Below are positions 34,358 to 44,520 of a stretch of 64,000 nt of DNA, piece by piece. The notes under the pieces were generated by a model. That model was not told the origin of the DNA. It saw only the letters and a program-made list of their open reading frames with translations, and did no database searches. Each line of letters opens with the position of its first letter. Within the stretch, counting starts at the first letter, position 1. Source of the stretch: Alteripontixanthobacter sp. (GTDB lineage Bacteria > Pseudomonadota > Alphaproteobacteria > Sphingomonadales > Sphingomonadaceae); NCBI GenBank assembly GCA_039968605.1, contig JBDVPM010000008.1:2284968-2348967 (forward strand), read 5' to 3'. The translations under genes and the position numbers were made by a program.

Positions 34358-34442
34358 TGGTGCGGGTGGCGGGACTCGAACCCGCACGAGCAAGGCTCAG
34401 GGGATTTTAAGTCCCCGGCGTCTACCATTCCGCCACACCCGC
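34358..34442 (-). tRNA. tRNA-Leu (anticodon TAA)
   Basis: 85 bases including an encoded CCA end (34358-34360). Acceptor stem GCGGGTG/CACCCGC, anticodon stem-loop GGGGA-CTTAAAA-TCCCC giving TAA, a long class II variable arm (TGAGCCTTGCTCG) and T arm GCGGGTTCGAGTCCCGC. Reads UUA codons. Confidence 0.96.
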
Positions 34443-34502
34443 AAGCAGGCGCAGCCCTAGCTTCCACTTGGGCGAGCGGCAACTTTCATCGATTGAAACA
34501 AT

Positions 34503-34528
34503 GCGAACGGCGCCTTTGCCGGTTCGCA
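34503..34528 (-). terminator. Possible terminator hairpin after ihfB
   Basis: GCGAACGGC and GCCGGTTCGC face each other with one bulged base, 8 bases beyond the ihfB stop. A weak T-containing tract follows on the minus strand (ATTGTTTCAAT). Moderate support only. Confidence 0.4.
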
Positions 34529-34535
34529 GCGACGT

Positions 34536-34817
34536 TCAGCTCTTGTTGAGCCGTTCGCGCATTTCCTTGCCCGGCTTGAAATAGGGTACGCGTTTCGCCG
34601 GAACTTCCACCGCTTCGCCGGTGCGCGGGTTGCGGCCGGTTCGCGACGCCCGCTCGCGTGTGGAGAAGGCTCCGAAGCCGCGCAATTCCACGCGGCCGCC
34701 TTCGGCAAGTCGTTCGGCAATCTCGTCGAAGAACAGATTCACCAGCTGCTCGACCTCCTCGGCGCGCAATTCGGGATAATCCTTGGCGATTGCTTCGAGC
34801 AATTCTGATCTGATCAT
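34536..34817 (-). CDS. ihfB: Integration host factor subunit beta
   Basis: 93 residues, the usual IHF/HU size. It has [21 protein letters not shown], the core [20 protein letters not shown], the DNA-contact arm [20 protein letters not shown] and the end [10 protein letters not shown]. The start and the long arm fit IHF-beta rather than HU. IHF bends DNA in transcription, recombination and replication, and tyrosine integrases such as the one at 56 kb often need it (established for lambda-type systems). Confidence 0.92.
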   Translation of the reverse strand: MIRSELLEAIAKDYPELRAEEVEQLVNLFFDEIAERLAEGGRVELRGFGAFSTRERASRTGRNPRTGEAVEVPAKRVPYFKPGKEMRERLNKS

Positions 34818-35049
34818 TCAATCCTCCCAGGCCCCTGTTTCCAGACGACCGGCATATCCGACATTTTCGCAACCACATGGGTGCGATCCCATTCATGGCA
34901 GCGCTAAACGGCAAGCCACGGCGACCCCTAATGCTTGGAAAATGGCAGAAATCCGCCTGGCACGCAATCTTTGTTAGTCTGAAACAAGCCATTCGCATCA
35001 TTAATGCTCACAACCGCTTGAAACGAGCGGTGGAATTTGCGGAACGCAC

Positions 35050-35397
35050 TCAATCGGCGGCAGCGGCTGCCAATTCGCGAAGGTCGATCCCCAGCCGGCG
35101 AATACGCGCGGCGATATCCGGCCATTCCTCGGCCAGGAACTGCTCGCGCTCCATCCGCGTGAGCTTGCTCGCCGCGCCAGGCACGACATACATGCCCACG
35201 CCGCGCTGCACCTCGACCAGGCCATCGGCCTGGAATTGCTGATACGCCTTGGCCACGGTGAGCGGGTTGGCCCCCTGCTCCGCCGCGAAAGCGCGCACCG
35301 ACGGCAGCCGCGCGCCCTCCTTATACTCGCCTTCGATAATGGCAGCGGCGATAATATCGCGCAGCTTCAGGTAAACGGGGCGGGATTGCTGGGTCAT
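35050..35397 (-). CDS. GntR-family transcriptional regulator (YtrA-like)
   Basis: 115 residues. The winged helix lies at the N-terminus: PVYLKLRDIIAAAIIEGEYK, GARLPSVRAFAAEQGANPLT, VAKAYQQFQADGLVEVQRGVG. A short C-terminal helix follows, as in the YtrA subfamily, without a large effector domain. YtrA regulators usually control a neighbouring ABC transporter, but none is adjacent here. The divergent neighbour across about 220 bases is the POT peptide transporter, a possible target. Confidence 0.88.
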   Translation of the reverse strand: MTQQSRPVYLKLRDIIAAAIIEGEYKEGARLPSVRAFAAEQGANPLTVAKAYQQFQADGLVEVQRGVGMYVVPGAASKLTRMEREQFLAEEWPDIAARIRRLGIDLRELAAAAAD

Positions 35398-35617
35398 AAG
35401 CAGTGCATCAGTGCCATAATACAGCGCCGCGCGTCAAGCGGGGCTTGCGCCGGGACCGAGGCAGAACCGCTGCAGAGCCAAGGCATGAGCAAATAGTTGC
35501 CAGCGAAACAAAAGCTTCACACCGCAGATTTCGCCGCTAGTGTGCGCGGCTTCATCGAAGGGTCAGGTCGCCGCGTAAATGGCAGGCCGACGAACGGGAT
35601 AAGAGGCAAAGCAAACG

Positions 35618-37384
35618 ATGGCCACAGCACCACTACCGCATGGGGATTCGGCAGGAACGATCCTCGGACATCCGAAGGGGCTGTTCGTCCTGTTCTTCGC
35701 GGAGATGTGGGAGCGTTTTTCCTATTACGGGATGCGCGCGCTGCTGATTTTCTACCTGACCAAGCACTGGCTGTTCTCGGACAGCGATTCCGGGGTGATC
35801 TACGGCGCTTACACGGCGCTGGTCTATATCGCCCCCGTGGTCGGCGGCTATCTGGCCGACAAGGCGCTGGGCCAGCGCAAGGCGGTGCTGTTCGGCGCCG
35901 TCCTGTTGACGCTCGGTCACTTCTTCATGGCGTTCGAAGGCGCACCGAGAGCCGGCAATGTCGATAACCCGATCATCTATGTGTTCTGGCTCGCGCTGGC
36001 GCTTATCATCGTGGGCTCGGGCTTCTTGAAGGCCAATATCTCCGTGATGGTCGGCCAGCTCTATCCGCGGACGGATGTGCGCCGCGACGGTGCCTATACG
36101 ATTTTCTACATGGGCATCAATCTGGGCGCAGCGATCGGTTCGCTGCTGTGCGGCTATATCGGTGAGACTTACGGCTGGGCCTACGGCTTCGGCCTCGCCG
36201 GTATCGGCATGCTGCTCGGCCTCGGCGTGTTCGTATGGGGCAAGCCGCTGCTGCTCGGCCGCGGCGAACCGCCGAAGATCCTTGCGAAGGGCAAGGAGTT
36301 TGGCGTGTACGGCCTGGGTCTGCTGTTCGTCGCTCTGTGCTGGGTGGCGATCCAGTATCAGGATGCGGTCGGCGTGTTCCTCGGTACGTTCGGCGCGGCG
36401 CTGGTCTGCTATGTGCTCGCCATTGCCACGTTCCAGCTGCCCTATGGCAGCTATTCGAAAGCCCCCACTGCGGCGCTTTATTCCTACATCGCCAGCACCG
36501 TTCTGCTGGTTATCTCGATGTTCTTCGTGTCGTCGGGCAACGCGGCGTGGCAGCTTCCTGCTGCCATCGGACTTGGCGGCGTGTTGACGATCATGGTTCT
36601 GCAGATGCTGGCAAAAACCAGCCACGACCGCGATCGCATCCTTGCGGCGATGTTCCTGATCATCGTCTCGATAATTTTCTGGGCGCTGTTCGAGCAGGCA
36701 GGCTCATCGCTCAACCTGTTCACCGACCGCAGCGTGGATCGTAACATGCTGGGCATCGAGTTCCCGGCTTCGACCTTCCAGTCGATCAACGCGATCTATA
36801 TCATCCTACTCGCGCCGGTATTTGCCACGACGTGGACGATCCTTGGCCGCAAGGGTCTCGAACCGTCCACACCGATGAAGTTCGGCCTCGGCGTGATCCA
36901 GGTCGGCCTTGGCTTCCTCGTGCTGGTCTGGGGCGCTCAGTCGGTCGGCATCGATGTCCCGACTCCGGTGATCTTCATCTTCCTGATCTACCTGCTGCAT
37001 ACCACTGGCGAGCTGTGTCTCTCGCCGGTAGGCCTGTCGGCCATGAACCGGCTCGCACCGGCCCAGATTGCCAGCCTGATCATGGGCACTTGGTTCTTCG
37101 CATCGGCCACCGGCAACTTCGTTGCAGGCCAGATCGCGGCCGCCACCGGCGGTGAAGGCGTGGGCGAAGAGGCCGGAAAGCAAGTGGTGCTGGACGTCTA
37201 TTCGACCGTCGGCTGGTATGCCGTTGGCGTCGGTGTGGCGGTGATGGTGATCAGCCCGCTGGTCAAGAAGCTGATGCATCTCGATTCGTTGTCCGACGAC
37301 AATGTCGGTGACGATCTGGAAGGCCAGGCACAGGCCGGCATCGAAGCGCAAGAAGGCGGCATCCACCCCGCCACCAAAGCCTGA
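35618..37384 (+). CDS. POT-family (PTR2) proton-dependent oligopeptide transporter
   Basis: 588 residues, about 12-14 membrane segments. POT signatures are FFAEMWERFSYYGMRALLIF near the N-terminus, GGYLADKALGQRKAVLFG, GSGFLKANISVMVGQLYP and AYTIFYMGINLGAAIGSLLC. The C-terminal half has NAIYIILLAPVFATTW and TGELCLSPVGLSAMNRLAP. It imports di- and tripeptides with protons. The amidohydrolase gene follows after 22 bases, which suggests an operon for peptide uptake and breakdown. Confidence 0.93.
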   Translation: MATAPLPHGDSAGTILGHPKGLFVLFFAEMWERFSYYGMRALLIFYLTKHWLFSDSDSGVIYGAYTALVYIAPVVGGYLADKALGQRKAVLFGAVLLTLGHFFMAFEGAPRAGNVDNPIIYVFWLALALIIVGSGFLKANISVMVGQLYPRTDVRRDGAYTIFYMGINLGAAIGSLLCGYIGETYGWAYGFGLAGIGMLLGLGVFVWGKPLLLGRGEPPKILAKGKEFGVYGLGLLFVALCWVAIQYQDAVGVFLGTFGAALVCYVLAIATFQLPYGSYSKAPTAALYSYIASTVLLVISMFFVSSGNAAWQLPAAIGLGGVLTIMVLQMLAKTSHDRDRILAAMFLIIVSIIFWALFEQAGSSLNLFTDRSVDRNMLGIEFPASTFQSINAIYIILLAPVFATTWTILGRKGLEPSTPMKFGLGVIQVGLGFLVLVWGAQSVGIDVPTPVIFIFLIYLLHTTGELCLSPVGLSAMNRLAPAQIASLIMGTWFFASATGNFVAGQIAAATGGEGVGEEAGKQVVLDVYSTVGWYAVGVGVAVMVISPLVKKLMHLDSLSDDNVGDDLEGQAQAGIEAQEGGIHPATKA

Positions 37385-37406
37385 TCGAGAGTAACGGGGA
37401 ACTGCC

Positions 37407-38786
37407 ATGACGCTACGCGCCACCATTCTTGCGGTCGGGGGCGCGTTGGCGCTGGCGGCTTGCACCACCACCGGAACCGATAGCGATAGCGCTACGGCCA
37501 CCCCGCCCCTCGGCGCGGATGGCGAGGTGCCTTTCGCCTCCACCTACGACGCCTATCCCGGCGCGCCGACCGCTTTGGTCGGGGCGACCGTGTATGACGG
37601 TGCAGGCGGCCGGATCGATAATGGCACGGTGCTGTTCCGCGATGGCGAGATCGTGGGCCTGGGCGATGCCTCGCTTGCCACCGATGGCTTCACGCGGATC
37701 GATGGCAGCGGGAAATTCGTCACGCCGGGGATCATCGATATCCACTCGCATCTGGGCGATTACCCCAGCCCCAGCGTGGACGCGCATTCGGATGGCAACG
37801 AGGCGACCGAACCGTTCACCCCGCATGTGTGGGCGGAACATTCGATCTGGCCGCAGGATCCCGGCTTCAGCCGCGCGCTGGCCAATGGCGGGATCACCAG
37901 TCTGCAAATCCTGCCCGGCAGCGCCAATCTGATGGGCGGGCGGTCGGTTACGATCAAGAATGTACCGGCGCGCACCGTGCAGGGCATGAAATTCCCCGGC
38001 GCTCCTTACGGTTTCAAGATGGCCTGCGGGGAAAACCCCAAGCGCGTCTATGGCGGCCGGGGCCGCTCGCCTTCCACCCGGATGGGCAATTTCGCGCTCA
38101 ACCGGCAGAAATGGGCCGATGCGCGCAAATGGGCAGATGGCGAGCGCGACAAGCGCGACCTCGGCATGGAAACGCTGGCCGGAGTGCTGGATGGCGAAAT
38201 CCTGGTGCACAATCATTGCTACCGGGCGGACGAGATGGCGCTGGTAATGGATATGGCGCGCGAGGCCGGATACAAGGTCTCCGCCTTCCATCACGCGGTG
38301 GAGGCCTACAAGATCGGCGATTTGCTGCGCGAGGAAGAGGTCTGCTCCGCGATCTGGGCCGATTGGTACGGCTTCAAGATGGAAAGCTATGACGGCATTC
38401 CAGAAAACGCGGCGCTGCTGCAGCAGGCGGGCGCGTGCGTGGTGATCCACTCGGACGATGAAAACGGTATCCAGCGGCTGAATCAAGAGGCGGCCAAGGC
38501 GGCGGCGGCCGGGCGGCGCATGGGCATGACCATTGCAGATGCAGACGTGATTTCCTGGGTCACGCTGAACGCGGCCAAGGCGATGGGTGTCGACGCGATG
38601 ACCGGCAGCCTGGCGACAGGCAAGATGGCCGATATCGTGCTGTGGAACGGCGACCCGCTGAGCGTCTATTCGCGGCCTGAAAAAGTCTGGATCGACGGCG
38701 CGCTGATGTATGATGCGATGGATCCCAAACGCAAACCGGTGAGCGATTTCGAGCTTGGCCAGCCGGGCGAAGGAGATGTGAAATGA
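37407..38786 (+). CDS. Metal-dependent amidohydrolase, lipoprotein
   Basis: 459 residues. The signal peptide has a lipobox (LALAACTTT). The amidohydrolase (imidazolonepropionase/prolidase-like) fold has KFVTPGIIDIHSHLGDYPSP with the HxH metal pair, ILVHNHCYRADEM, KVSAFHHAVEAYKIG and the late Asp in VVIHSDDENGIQRL. The end is MADIVLWNGDPLSVYSRPEKVW. A working metal site seems present. It probably cleaves peptide-like bonds in the periplasm, given the POT transporter upstream; the exact substrate is unknown. Confidence 0.9.
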   Translation: MTLRATILAVGGALALAACTTTGTDSDSATATPPLGADGEVPFASTYDAYPGAPTALVGATVYDGAGGRIDNGTVLFRDGEIVGLGDASLATDGFTRIDGSGKFVTPGIIDIHSHLGDYPSPSVDAHSDGNEATEPFTPHVWAEHSIWPQDPGFSRALANGGITSLQILPGSANLMGGRSVTIKNVPARTVQGMKFPGAPYGFKMACGENPKRVYGGRGRSPSTRMGNFALNRQKWADARKWADGERDKRDLGMETLAGVLDGEILVHNHCYRADEMALVMDMAREAGYKVSAFHHAVEAYKIGDLLREEEVCSAIWADWYGFKMESYDGIPENAALLQQAGACVVIHSDDENGIQRLNQEAAKAAAAGRRMGMTIADADVISWVTLNAAKAMGVDAMTGSLATGKMADIVLWNGDPLSVYSRPEKVWIDGALMYDAMDPKRKPVSDFELGQPGEGDVK

Positions 38787-40198
38787 AGCGCCTCCCCGCA
38801 ATCGCCGCCTTGACCACGCCGACCGCGCTGGCCGCATTCGCGCTTGCGCTGGCCGCCAGTCCGCTCGCGGCGCAGGACTTTGCCATAACCAACGCCACCG
38901 TCGCGACCGGCGATGGCAGCGCTCCGGTGGAAAACGCCACCGTTATCGTGCGGGGCGGGCAAATCGTAGCCACTGGCGAAAATGTGGCGGTGCCGGGCGA
39001 TGTTCGGGTTCTCGATGGCAGCGGCACGTGGGTCACGCCGGGCATCTTCTCGGCGGTTACCACGCTCGGCCTGTGGGATGTCGGTGCGGTATCGCAAAGC
39101 AACGACCAGGCGGCGGGCGATGCGCCGTTCAGCGCCGCTCTCGATGTGGCTACAGCGCTCAACCCCGCATCGCAGCATGTCGCGGTCAGCCGCGCGGGCG
39201 GTGTGACCCGGGCGAGCATTTTTTCAAGGCCTGCCAGTTCGATTTTCGGCGGCCAGGGCGCGGTGGTCGATCTTGGCGCGGACCCGAACATGGTGATGCG
39301 CCCACGCGCCTTCCAGATGATCGCGCTGGGTGAATTCGGGGCACGCCTGGCCGGTGGCAGCCGCACGGCGAGCCATACCTTGCTGCGCAATTCGCTGATC
39401 GAAGCGCGCGATTTTGGCGGCGAGACCGGAATTGACGGGCGGGGTGGGCCGAGCAGGCGCGGGGCGGAGCGCACCGTGTCCGACGATCTCGGCCCCGATA
39501 ACCGGCTGCAGCCCAACCGCACCGAGCGCGGTGCAGATGCTCTGCTGACCCGCTTCGATGCTGCCGCGCTGGTGCCGGTGGTGCGGGGCGAGCAACCGCT
39601 TTACATCGTGGTCGAGCGCGCCAGCGATATCCGTCAGGCGCTGGCGCTGACCCGCGAATTCCCGGCGCTCGACCTGGTGCTGGTCGGGGCGAGCGAAGGC
39701 TGGCTGGTTGCAGACGAGATCGCCGCCGCCGGTGTTCCTGTCATTGCCGATCCGCTGGACGATTTGCCCTCCAGCTTCGAGCAACTTGCCGCGACGCAGA
39801 GCAATGTCGGCCGGATGGCCGCTGCCGGGGTCAAGGTGGCGATAGGCGGCCTCACCAACGGTATCGAACAGCCGCGAAATTCCACGCAATATGCGGGCAA
39901 TCTGGTCGCGCTCACCCGGGTGCCGGGGGCCAGCGGGCTGAGCTGGGGAGAGGCATTCGCCACGATCAGCTCGGTTCCTGCAGAGATCGCCGGATTTGGC
40001 GGCAGGCTAGGCGTGCTCGCGCCGGGTGCGGCGGGCGATGTGGTGATCTGGGATGGCGATCCGCTGGAACTGTCCAGCGCCCCGATCCGCGTGTTTATCG
40101 ACGGGGTGGAACAGCCGCTGGTGAACCACCAAACCCGCTTGCGCGAACGTTACCGCGATCTGGACGAGAGCGACCTGCCCAAGGCCTATGACTGGTGA
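38783..40198 (+). CDS. Amidohydrolase-family protein lacking the metal-binding HxH motif
   Basis: 471 residues; the ATG overlaps the previous stop (ATGA). A signal peptide is visible (AAFALALAASPLAAQ). The frame is amidohydrolase-like at both ends (FAITNATVATGDGSAPVENA; PGAAGDVVIWDGDPLELSSAP). Where the sister has PGIIDIHSHLG, this protein reads PGIFSAVTTLG, so both His ligands are gone, and the other His positions are not apparent. It is probably a non-catalytic partner of the upstream enzyme. The intact 471-codon frame argues against a pseudogene. Confidence 0.85.
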   Translation: MKRLPAIAALTTPTALAAFALALAASPLAAQDFAITNATVATGDGSAPVENATVIVRGGQIVATGENVAVPGDVRVLDGSGTWVTPGIFSAVTTLGLWDVGAVSQSNDQAAGDAPFSAALDVATALNPASQHVAVSRAGGVTRASIFSRPASSIFGGQGAVVDLGADPNMVMRPRAFQMIALGEFGARLAGGSRTASHTLLRNSLIEARDFGGETGIDGRGGPSRRGAERTVSDDLGPDNRLQPNRTERGADALLTRFDAAALVPVVRGEQPLYIVVERASDIRQALALTREFPALDLVLVGASEGWLVADEIAAAGVPVIADPLDDLPSSFEQLAATQSNVGRMAAAGVKVAIGGLTNGIEQPRNSTQYAGNLVALTRVPGASGLSWGEAFATISSVPAEIAGFGGRLGVLAPGAAGDVVIWDGDPLELSSAPIRVFIDGVEQPLVNHQTRLRERYRDLDESDLPKAYDW

Positions 40199-40719
40199 AC
40201 GATAAAATGACGACCAAACCGAAACCCATCGGACGCGCCATGGCGTTCTATATCGGCGTCGCCGCGCTCGCCTGCGGATCGGCCATCGCCATCGCGCAGA
40301 GCGCCGCGCCGGATAAGTCGCAAAGCGCGGCCTGGCACAATCAGCAGCAGATCGCCTTGTCCGGGCTGAAAGCGGAAGATGGTTGGCGTTATGAGGACGG
40401 CGGGCTGATGTGGCGGCGCGTTGCGGGTGACGGGGGAGGCGAAAAGCCCGCTCTCTCCGACCGCGTTACGGTCCATTATGCCGGAACGCTGGTGGACGGC
40501 ACGGAATTCGACAGCTCCTACAAACGCGGTGAGCCTGCAACATTCCCGCTGGGCGGATTGATACCCGCATGGAAAATGGCGATCCCCAAAATGGCCGTCG
40601 GCGACAAGATCGAACTCGCCGCCCCGGCGAGCCTCGCATACGGCCCGCGCGGCAAGGGGCCGATCCCTGGCGGCGCAACTCTGTTGTTCACGGTGGAGCT
40701 GCTCGACATCGAGGAGTAG
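40195..40719 (+). CDS. FKBP-type peptidyl-prolyl cis-trans isomerase
   Basis: 174 residues from GTG 40195, overlapping the previous stop (GTGA); ATG 40204 is an alternative. A hydrophobic segment near the N-terminus (AMAFYIGVAALACGSAIAIA) serves as signal or anchor. The FKBP domain has VTVHYAGTLVDGTEFDSSYK, FPLGGLIPAWKMAIPKMAVG, LAYGPRGKGPIPGGATLLF and VELLDIEE. It speeds folding at proline bonds, probably in the periplasm. Coupling to the amidohydrolases suggests it helps fold them or acts on proline-containing peptides (inference). Confidence 0.9.
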   Translation: MNDKMTTKPKPIGRAMAFYIGVAALACGSAIAIAQSAAPDKSQSAAWHNQQQIALSGLKAEDGWRYEDGGLMWRRVAGDGGGEKPALSDRVTVHYAGTLVDGTEFDSSYKRGEPATFPLGGLIPAWKMAIPKMAVGDKIELAAPASLAYGPRGKGPIPGGATLLFTVELLDIEE

Positions 40720-40768
40720 CTCGTACCCAACACCTATATGGGCCTGGAGCTGAAGAGCGCGGATCGCT

Positions 40769-41980
40769 TCAGGGGCAACTGGGCGCGGGTACGAAATCCT
40801 CGCGCGGCAAGCCATCGACGCTCATCAATCGCTCGGTTGGAATTTTGACGATCAGTCCGCTGTCGCCCAAAGGTATATCGGTGATTGCGCCCAGAAGGCC
40901 GGCCATTGGCTCGCCCGATACGCAGGCACCCAGCTCCCGCAGACCCAGCGCCAATCCCTCGCCCATACTGCCGGTCCAGCGGCCAACGCGCACTTCGACC
41001 GGTCCGCTGTGATACTTGCCCTCGCGCGGCGAGACGAGTTCGATCCAAGAGCGCATGATGCCGGTCGCGCGCTGCTCCGCCGCCAAGGCGTGCATTTGGT
41101 AAGGAGTTGGTTCCCGCGCAAACCAGCCCATGATTCCGCGCGCGACATTCGTATTGCCGCCTCCGGGGGTTTCGCTGAGGTCGATCAAGATTTTTTGATT
41201 CGGAGATGCCGCCGCCATTGCATTGTCGAACGCTGCGACGGTTCCCGACTGCCCCAGGGAATTGTTGATCTTTAGTGTCAGCGCATCGCCCGATGTGCCG
41301 ATTGAAACTTCCAGCCTGTCATCCTGCCCGGCCTCGTAAAGCGAAGGCAAGGTCAGCCGGACAATGCCGCCATCTGAGCCGGCAAAGGTGAGGTCGCGAT
41401 CGCGGTTGCGCCTGCCTGCGGCCAGCACCCTTGCGGCGAAACCGGCATTCCAGACAGCGGATGTCGTGCCCAAATCGCTCCAGAACGCGTCCACGGCATC
41501 TTGGGTGGTGCGGGTGCCGATCGCGGTCAGGAGCATACCGGGCTTCACGCCCGCCTCGGTCGCTGGCGATCCGGGCCGCACCGAAGTGACCCGGTACACT
41601 GCGCCATCGCGCTCGACCCACAGATCCGCATAGGATGGCAAAATGGCCCAGCTATTTGCGAAACTGGAGCCAGTGATCGCATGGTGATCGGTTAACAGCA
41701 GCACTGCGCGTTCGGCGAAAGCAAGCAAGTCTCGCTCGCTCTTAACCGCCGCCGCTTCTGCTTCCAGAATGTCGGTAAGTGCGAATCTGCCGCCGGGGAG
41801 CCGGTCGGCATAGGCGTAAGTCTCGTTGATCAGATCGGCGAACCCCAGCGCTGCCGCGCTGAGCGCCGACTCCTCCGCGGCCGCTGGATCGGCTGTCGGG
41901 GCCTCGTGAGCTATGGCCACACCCGGAACGCAGGCAAGGACCCCCACGGCCACTGCGGCAGCCCACAGATTTCGGCTCAA
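40769..41980 (-). CDS. S41-family (C-terminal processing peptidase-like) protein, exported
   Basis: 403 residues. Signal peptide [24 protein letters not shown]-like middle part ([20 protein letters not shown]) is followed by an S41 core with [20 protein letters not shown] and the probable nucleophile Ser in [19 protein letters not shown]. This is a distant member; the Lys of the usual Ser-Lys dyad is not certain. Its start overlaps the dxs stop by 4 bases. Substrate unknown. Confidence 0.78.
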   Translation of the reverse strand: MSRNLWAAAVAVGVLACVPGVAIAHEAPTADPAAAEESALSAAALGFADLINETYAYADRLPGGRFALTDILEAEAAAVKSERDLLAFAERAVLLLTDHHAITGSSFANSWAILPSYADLWVERDGAVYRVTSVRPGSPATEAGVKPGMLLTAIGTRTTQDAVDAFWSDLGTTSAVWNAGFAARVLAAGRRNRDRDLTFAGSDGGIVRLTLPSLYEAGQDDRLEVSIGTSGDALTLKINNSLGQSGTVAAFDNAMAAASPNQKILIDLSETPGGGNTNVARGIMGWFAREPTPYQMHALAAEQRATGIMRSWIELVSPREGKYHSGPVEVRVGRWTGSMGEGLALGLRELGACVSGEPMAGLLGAITDIPLGDSGLIVKIPTERLMSVDGLPREDFVPAPSCP

Positions 41981-43911
41981 GCCCGCGCTTCCTCTACCCC
42001 GGCGCTGTTGTGACGCAGCGCCTTCAGCACCGTGTCGACGATTTGCGGGGCGTTGAGGCCGGCTTCGTCATATTGCTTGTCCGGCGCATCGTGGTCCTGG
42101 AACATGTCCGGCAGGCGCATGGTGCGGATCTTCAGCCCATCGTCGAACAGTCCGGCATCGCTGGCGAAAGTCAGGACGTGCGCACCAAGACCGCCGATGG
42201 CGGCTTCCTCGACCGTCACCACGACCTCGTGGCTGCGCATCAGGCGCTCTATCAAATCGGTGTCGAGCGGCTTGGCAAAGCGCAGGTCGGCCACGCTGGT
42301 GCTGAGGCCCTTGGCCTCGAGCTGGTCGGCGGCTTTCTCGGCCTCGGCCAATCGCGTGCCGAGCGAGAGGATGGCCACCTTCGTGCCTTCGCGCACCACC
42401 CGGCCCTTGCCGATTTCCAGCTTCTGCGGAGTTTCTGGCATCGCCACGCCGGTGCCCGAGCCGCGCGGATAGCGAAAGGCGATCGGCCCATCGTCATATT
42501 CGGCGGCGGTGTAGGTCATATGGACCAGCTCCGCCTCGTCCGCCGCGGCCATCACCACGAAATTGGGCAACGTGGCCAGATAGGTCACATCGAACGATCC
42601 GGCATGGGTCGCCCCATCGGCGCCGACCAGCCCGGCCCGGTCGATCGCGAAACGCACCGGCAGGTTCTGGATCGCAACATCGTGCACGACCTGATCGAAG
42701 GCACGCTGCAGGAAGGTGGAATAGATCGCCGCGAAGGGCCGCATTCCCTGTGCCGCCAGCCCGGCGGCAAAGGTCACCCCGTGCTGTTCGGCTATCCCGA
42801 CGTCGAAGGCCCGATCGGGATGCGCCTGCGCGAATTTATCGACGCCGGTCCCGCTCGGCATGGCGGCGGTGATCGCGCAGATTTTCGGGTCGGTTTCGGC
42901 CAGCTTGGCCAGCGTCTCGCCGAACACGTTCTGGTAATTGGGCGCACCGGGAGCGGATTTGGCCTTTTCCCCCGTAACGACATTGAATTTGGGCACCCCG
43001 TGATATTTGTCGGCGCTGGTTTCGGCGGGGACGTATCCCTTGCCCTTCTGCGTCACGACATGGACCAGGATGGGTCCTTCTTCGGCATCGCGAACATTTT
43101 CCAGCACGGGAATCAGATGGTCCAGATTGTGTCCATCGATCGGGCCGACATAGTAAAACCCCAGCTCCTCGAACAAGGTGCCGCCGGTGACCATGCCGCG
43201 GGTATATTCTTCCGCCTTTTCCAGCCCGGTATGGACGCGGCGCGAAATCTTCCGGGCCATTTTCGAAGCGAGCGAGCGCAGTCCCATATATTCGCTGCTG
43301 GATACCATCCGCGCGAGATAGCCGGACAGCCCTCCCACGGGCGGCGCGATGCTCATATCGTTATCGTTCAGGATTACGACCAGCCGGTTGCCCGCCTGTT
43401 CGGCATTGTTCATCGCCTCATAGGCCATGCCGGCGCTCATCGCCCCGTCGCCGATCACCGCGATGGCCTTGCCCGGCGCCTGGTTCAGCTTGTTGGCCAC
43501 CGCGAAGCCCAGCCCCGCGCTGATCGAGGTGGAGCTGTGCGCCGCGCCGAACGGATCGTATTCGCTCTCGCTGCGCTTGGTAAAACCGCTCAGCCCGCCG
43601 CCCTGGCGCAGAGTGCGGATACGGTCGCGTCGTCCGGTCAGGATCTTGTGCGGATAGGCCTGATGGCCGACATCCCAGATCAGCCGATCATCGGGCGTAT
43701 TGAACACGTAATGGATCGCCGTGGTCAGTTCCACCACGCCCAGCCCGCTGCCCAGATGGCCGCCGGTGGAACCCACCGCATCGATCATTTCCAGGCGCAA
43801 TTCGTCGGATAGCTGGCGCAGCTGTTCGGGCTTCAGTTTGCGCAGATCGGCGGGGGTGTCGACCGTATCGAGAAGCGGGGTGTCCGGCCGCGAAGAGGGT
43901 GCTGTGCTCAT
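41977..43911 (-). CDS. dxs: 1-deoxy-D-xylulose-5-phosphate synthase
   Basis: 644 residues. Thiamine diphosphate enzyme: [40 protein letters not shown], the [21 protein letters not shown] cofactor block, [19 protein letters not shown], and the second half with [20 protein letters not shown] and [18 protein letters not shown]. It condenses pyruvate and glyceraldehyde 3-phosphate, the first step of the MEP isoprenoid pathway, which in this group also feeds carotenoids. The S41 peptidase gene follows with an ATGA overlap. Confidence 0.97.
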   Translation of the reverse strand: MSTAPSSRPDTPLLDTVDTPADLRKLKPEQLRQLSDELRLEMIDAVGSTGGHLGSGLGVVELTTAIHYVFNTPDDRLIWDVGHQAYPHKILTGRRDRIRTLRQGGGLSGFTKRSESEYDPFGAAHSSTSISAGLGFAVANKLNQAPGKAIAVIGDGAMSAGMAYEAMNNAEQAGNRLVVILNDNDMSIAPPVGGLSGYLARMVSSSEYMGLRSLASKMARKISRRVHTGLEKAEEYTRGMVTGGTLFEELGFYYVGPIDGHNLDHLIPVLENVRDAEEGPILVHVVTQKGKGYVPAETSADKYHGVPKFNVVTGEKAKSAPGAPNYQNVFGETLAKLAETDPKICAITAAMPSGTGVDKFAQAHPDRAFDVGIAEQHGVTFAAGLAAQGMRPFAAIYSTFLQRAFDQVVHDVAIQNLPVRFAIDRAGLVGADGATHAGSFDVTYLATLPNFVVMAAADEAELVHMTYTAAEYDDGPIAFRYPRGSGTGVAMPETPQKLEIGKGRVVREGTKVAILSLGTRLAEAEKAADQLEAKGLSTSVADLRFAKPLDTDLIERLMRSHEVVVTVEEAAIGGLGAHVLTFASDAGLFDDGLKIRTMRLPDMFQDHDAPDKQYDEAGLNAPQIVDTVLKALRHNSAGVEEARA

Positions 43912-43974
43912 GGTCGGTTTACTTACACCGCTATGCCCGGTCTGTCGATGAACGGCTGCTGCTACCGGCAGGCC

Positions 43975-44454
43975 CTAACGGCACCCTGCGCAAAGCCCGC
44001 GAATTTCGATGATCGGGCGGTCGGGTTTGAAATCGTGATCGACCGCCAATGCGCGGATGCTGCTGGCGATAGCGTCGTCATCGACATGCGTGGCCTCGCC
44101 GCATTCGTCGCACACCATGAAGATACAGTCATGCTCGCAGCCGGGATGGCTGTTGGCGAGGAATGCGTTGGCGCTTTCCACCCTGAGGGCGAGGTTGTTT
44201 TCCACGAACAGGTCGAGGATGCGGTAGATCGAGTTGGGCGCGACCCGCTTGCCCCGGGCCGCGGACAGATTATCGGCGATGTCATAGGCCGATACCGGGC
44301 GTTCATGGCGCGAAAGCTCGGTAAACACTGCCTCGCGCATGCCGGTCCATTGCTGGCCCGCGCCGGTCAGCGCCTCACGCGCGGCTAAGACCAGCGCCTC
44401 GCCATCATGGGTGCGGTGGTCGTGGTGGTGATGATCGTTCGCGGCTTGAACCAT
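43975..44454 (-). CDS. Fur-family regulator, probably Zur-like
   Basis: 159 residues. A His-rich start (ANDHHHHDHRTHDG) precedes the winged helix (MREAVFTELSRHERPVSAYD, NSIYRILDLFVENNLALRVE). The metal/dimer domain contains HDCIFMVCDECGEATHVDDD and the final CAGC, giving two CxxC pairs for structural zinc. The pattern IYRILDLFVENNLA fits Zur (zinc uptake regulator) better than Fur. It lies 63 bases upstream of dxs. Zur assignment is moderate. Confidence 0.85.
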   Translation of the reverse strand: MVQAANDHHHHDHRTHDGEALVLAAREALTGAGQQWTGMREAVFTELSRHERPVSAYDIADNLSAARGKRVAPNSIYRILDLFVENNLALRVESANAFLANSHPGCEHDCIFMVCDECGEATHVDDDAIASSIRALAVDHDFKPDRPIIEIRGLCAGCR

Positions 44455-44520
44455 GGGCGTAATATAGCGCGCCTGTCCGCGCTTTTCCAGCGAGCCGGCG
44501 CGGACGGCTCGGGGGCGGGG

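Noticed and set aside
34207-34482. Upstream extension of the PilZ gene
   Set aside because: It would translate tRNA-Leu; the frame is open only by chance.
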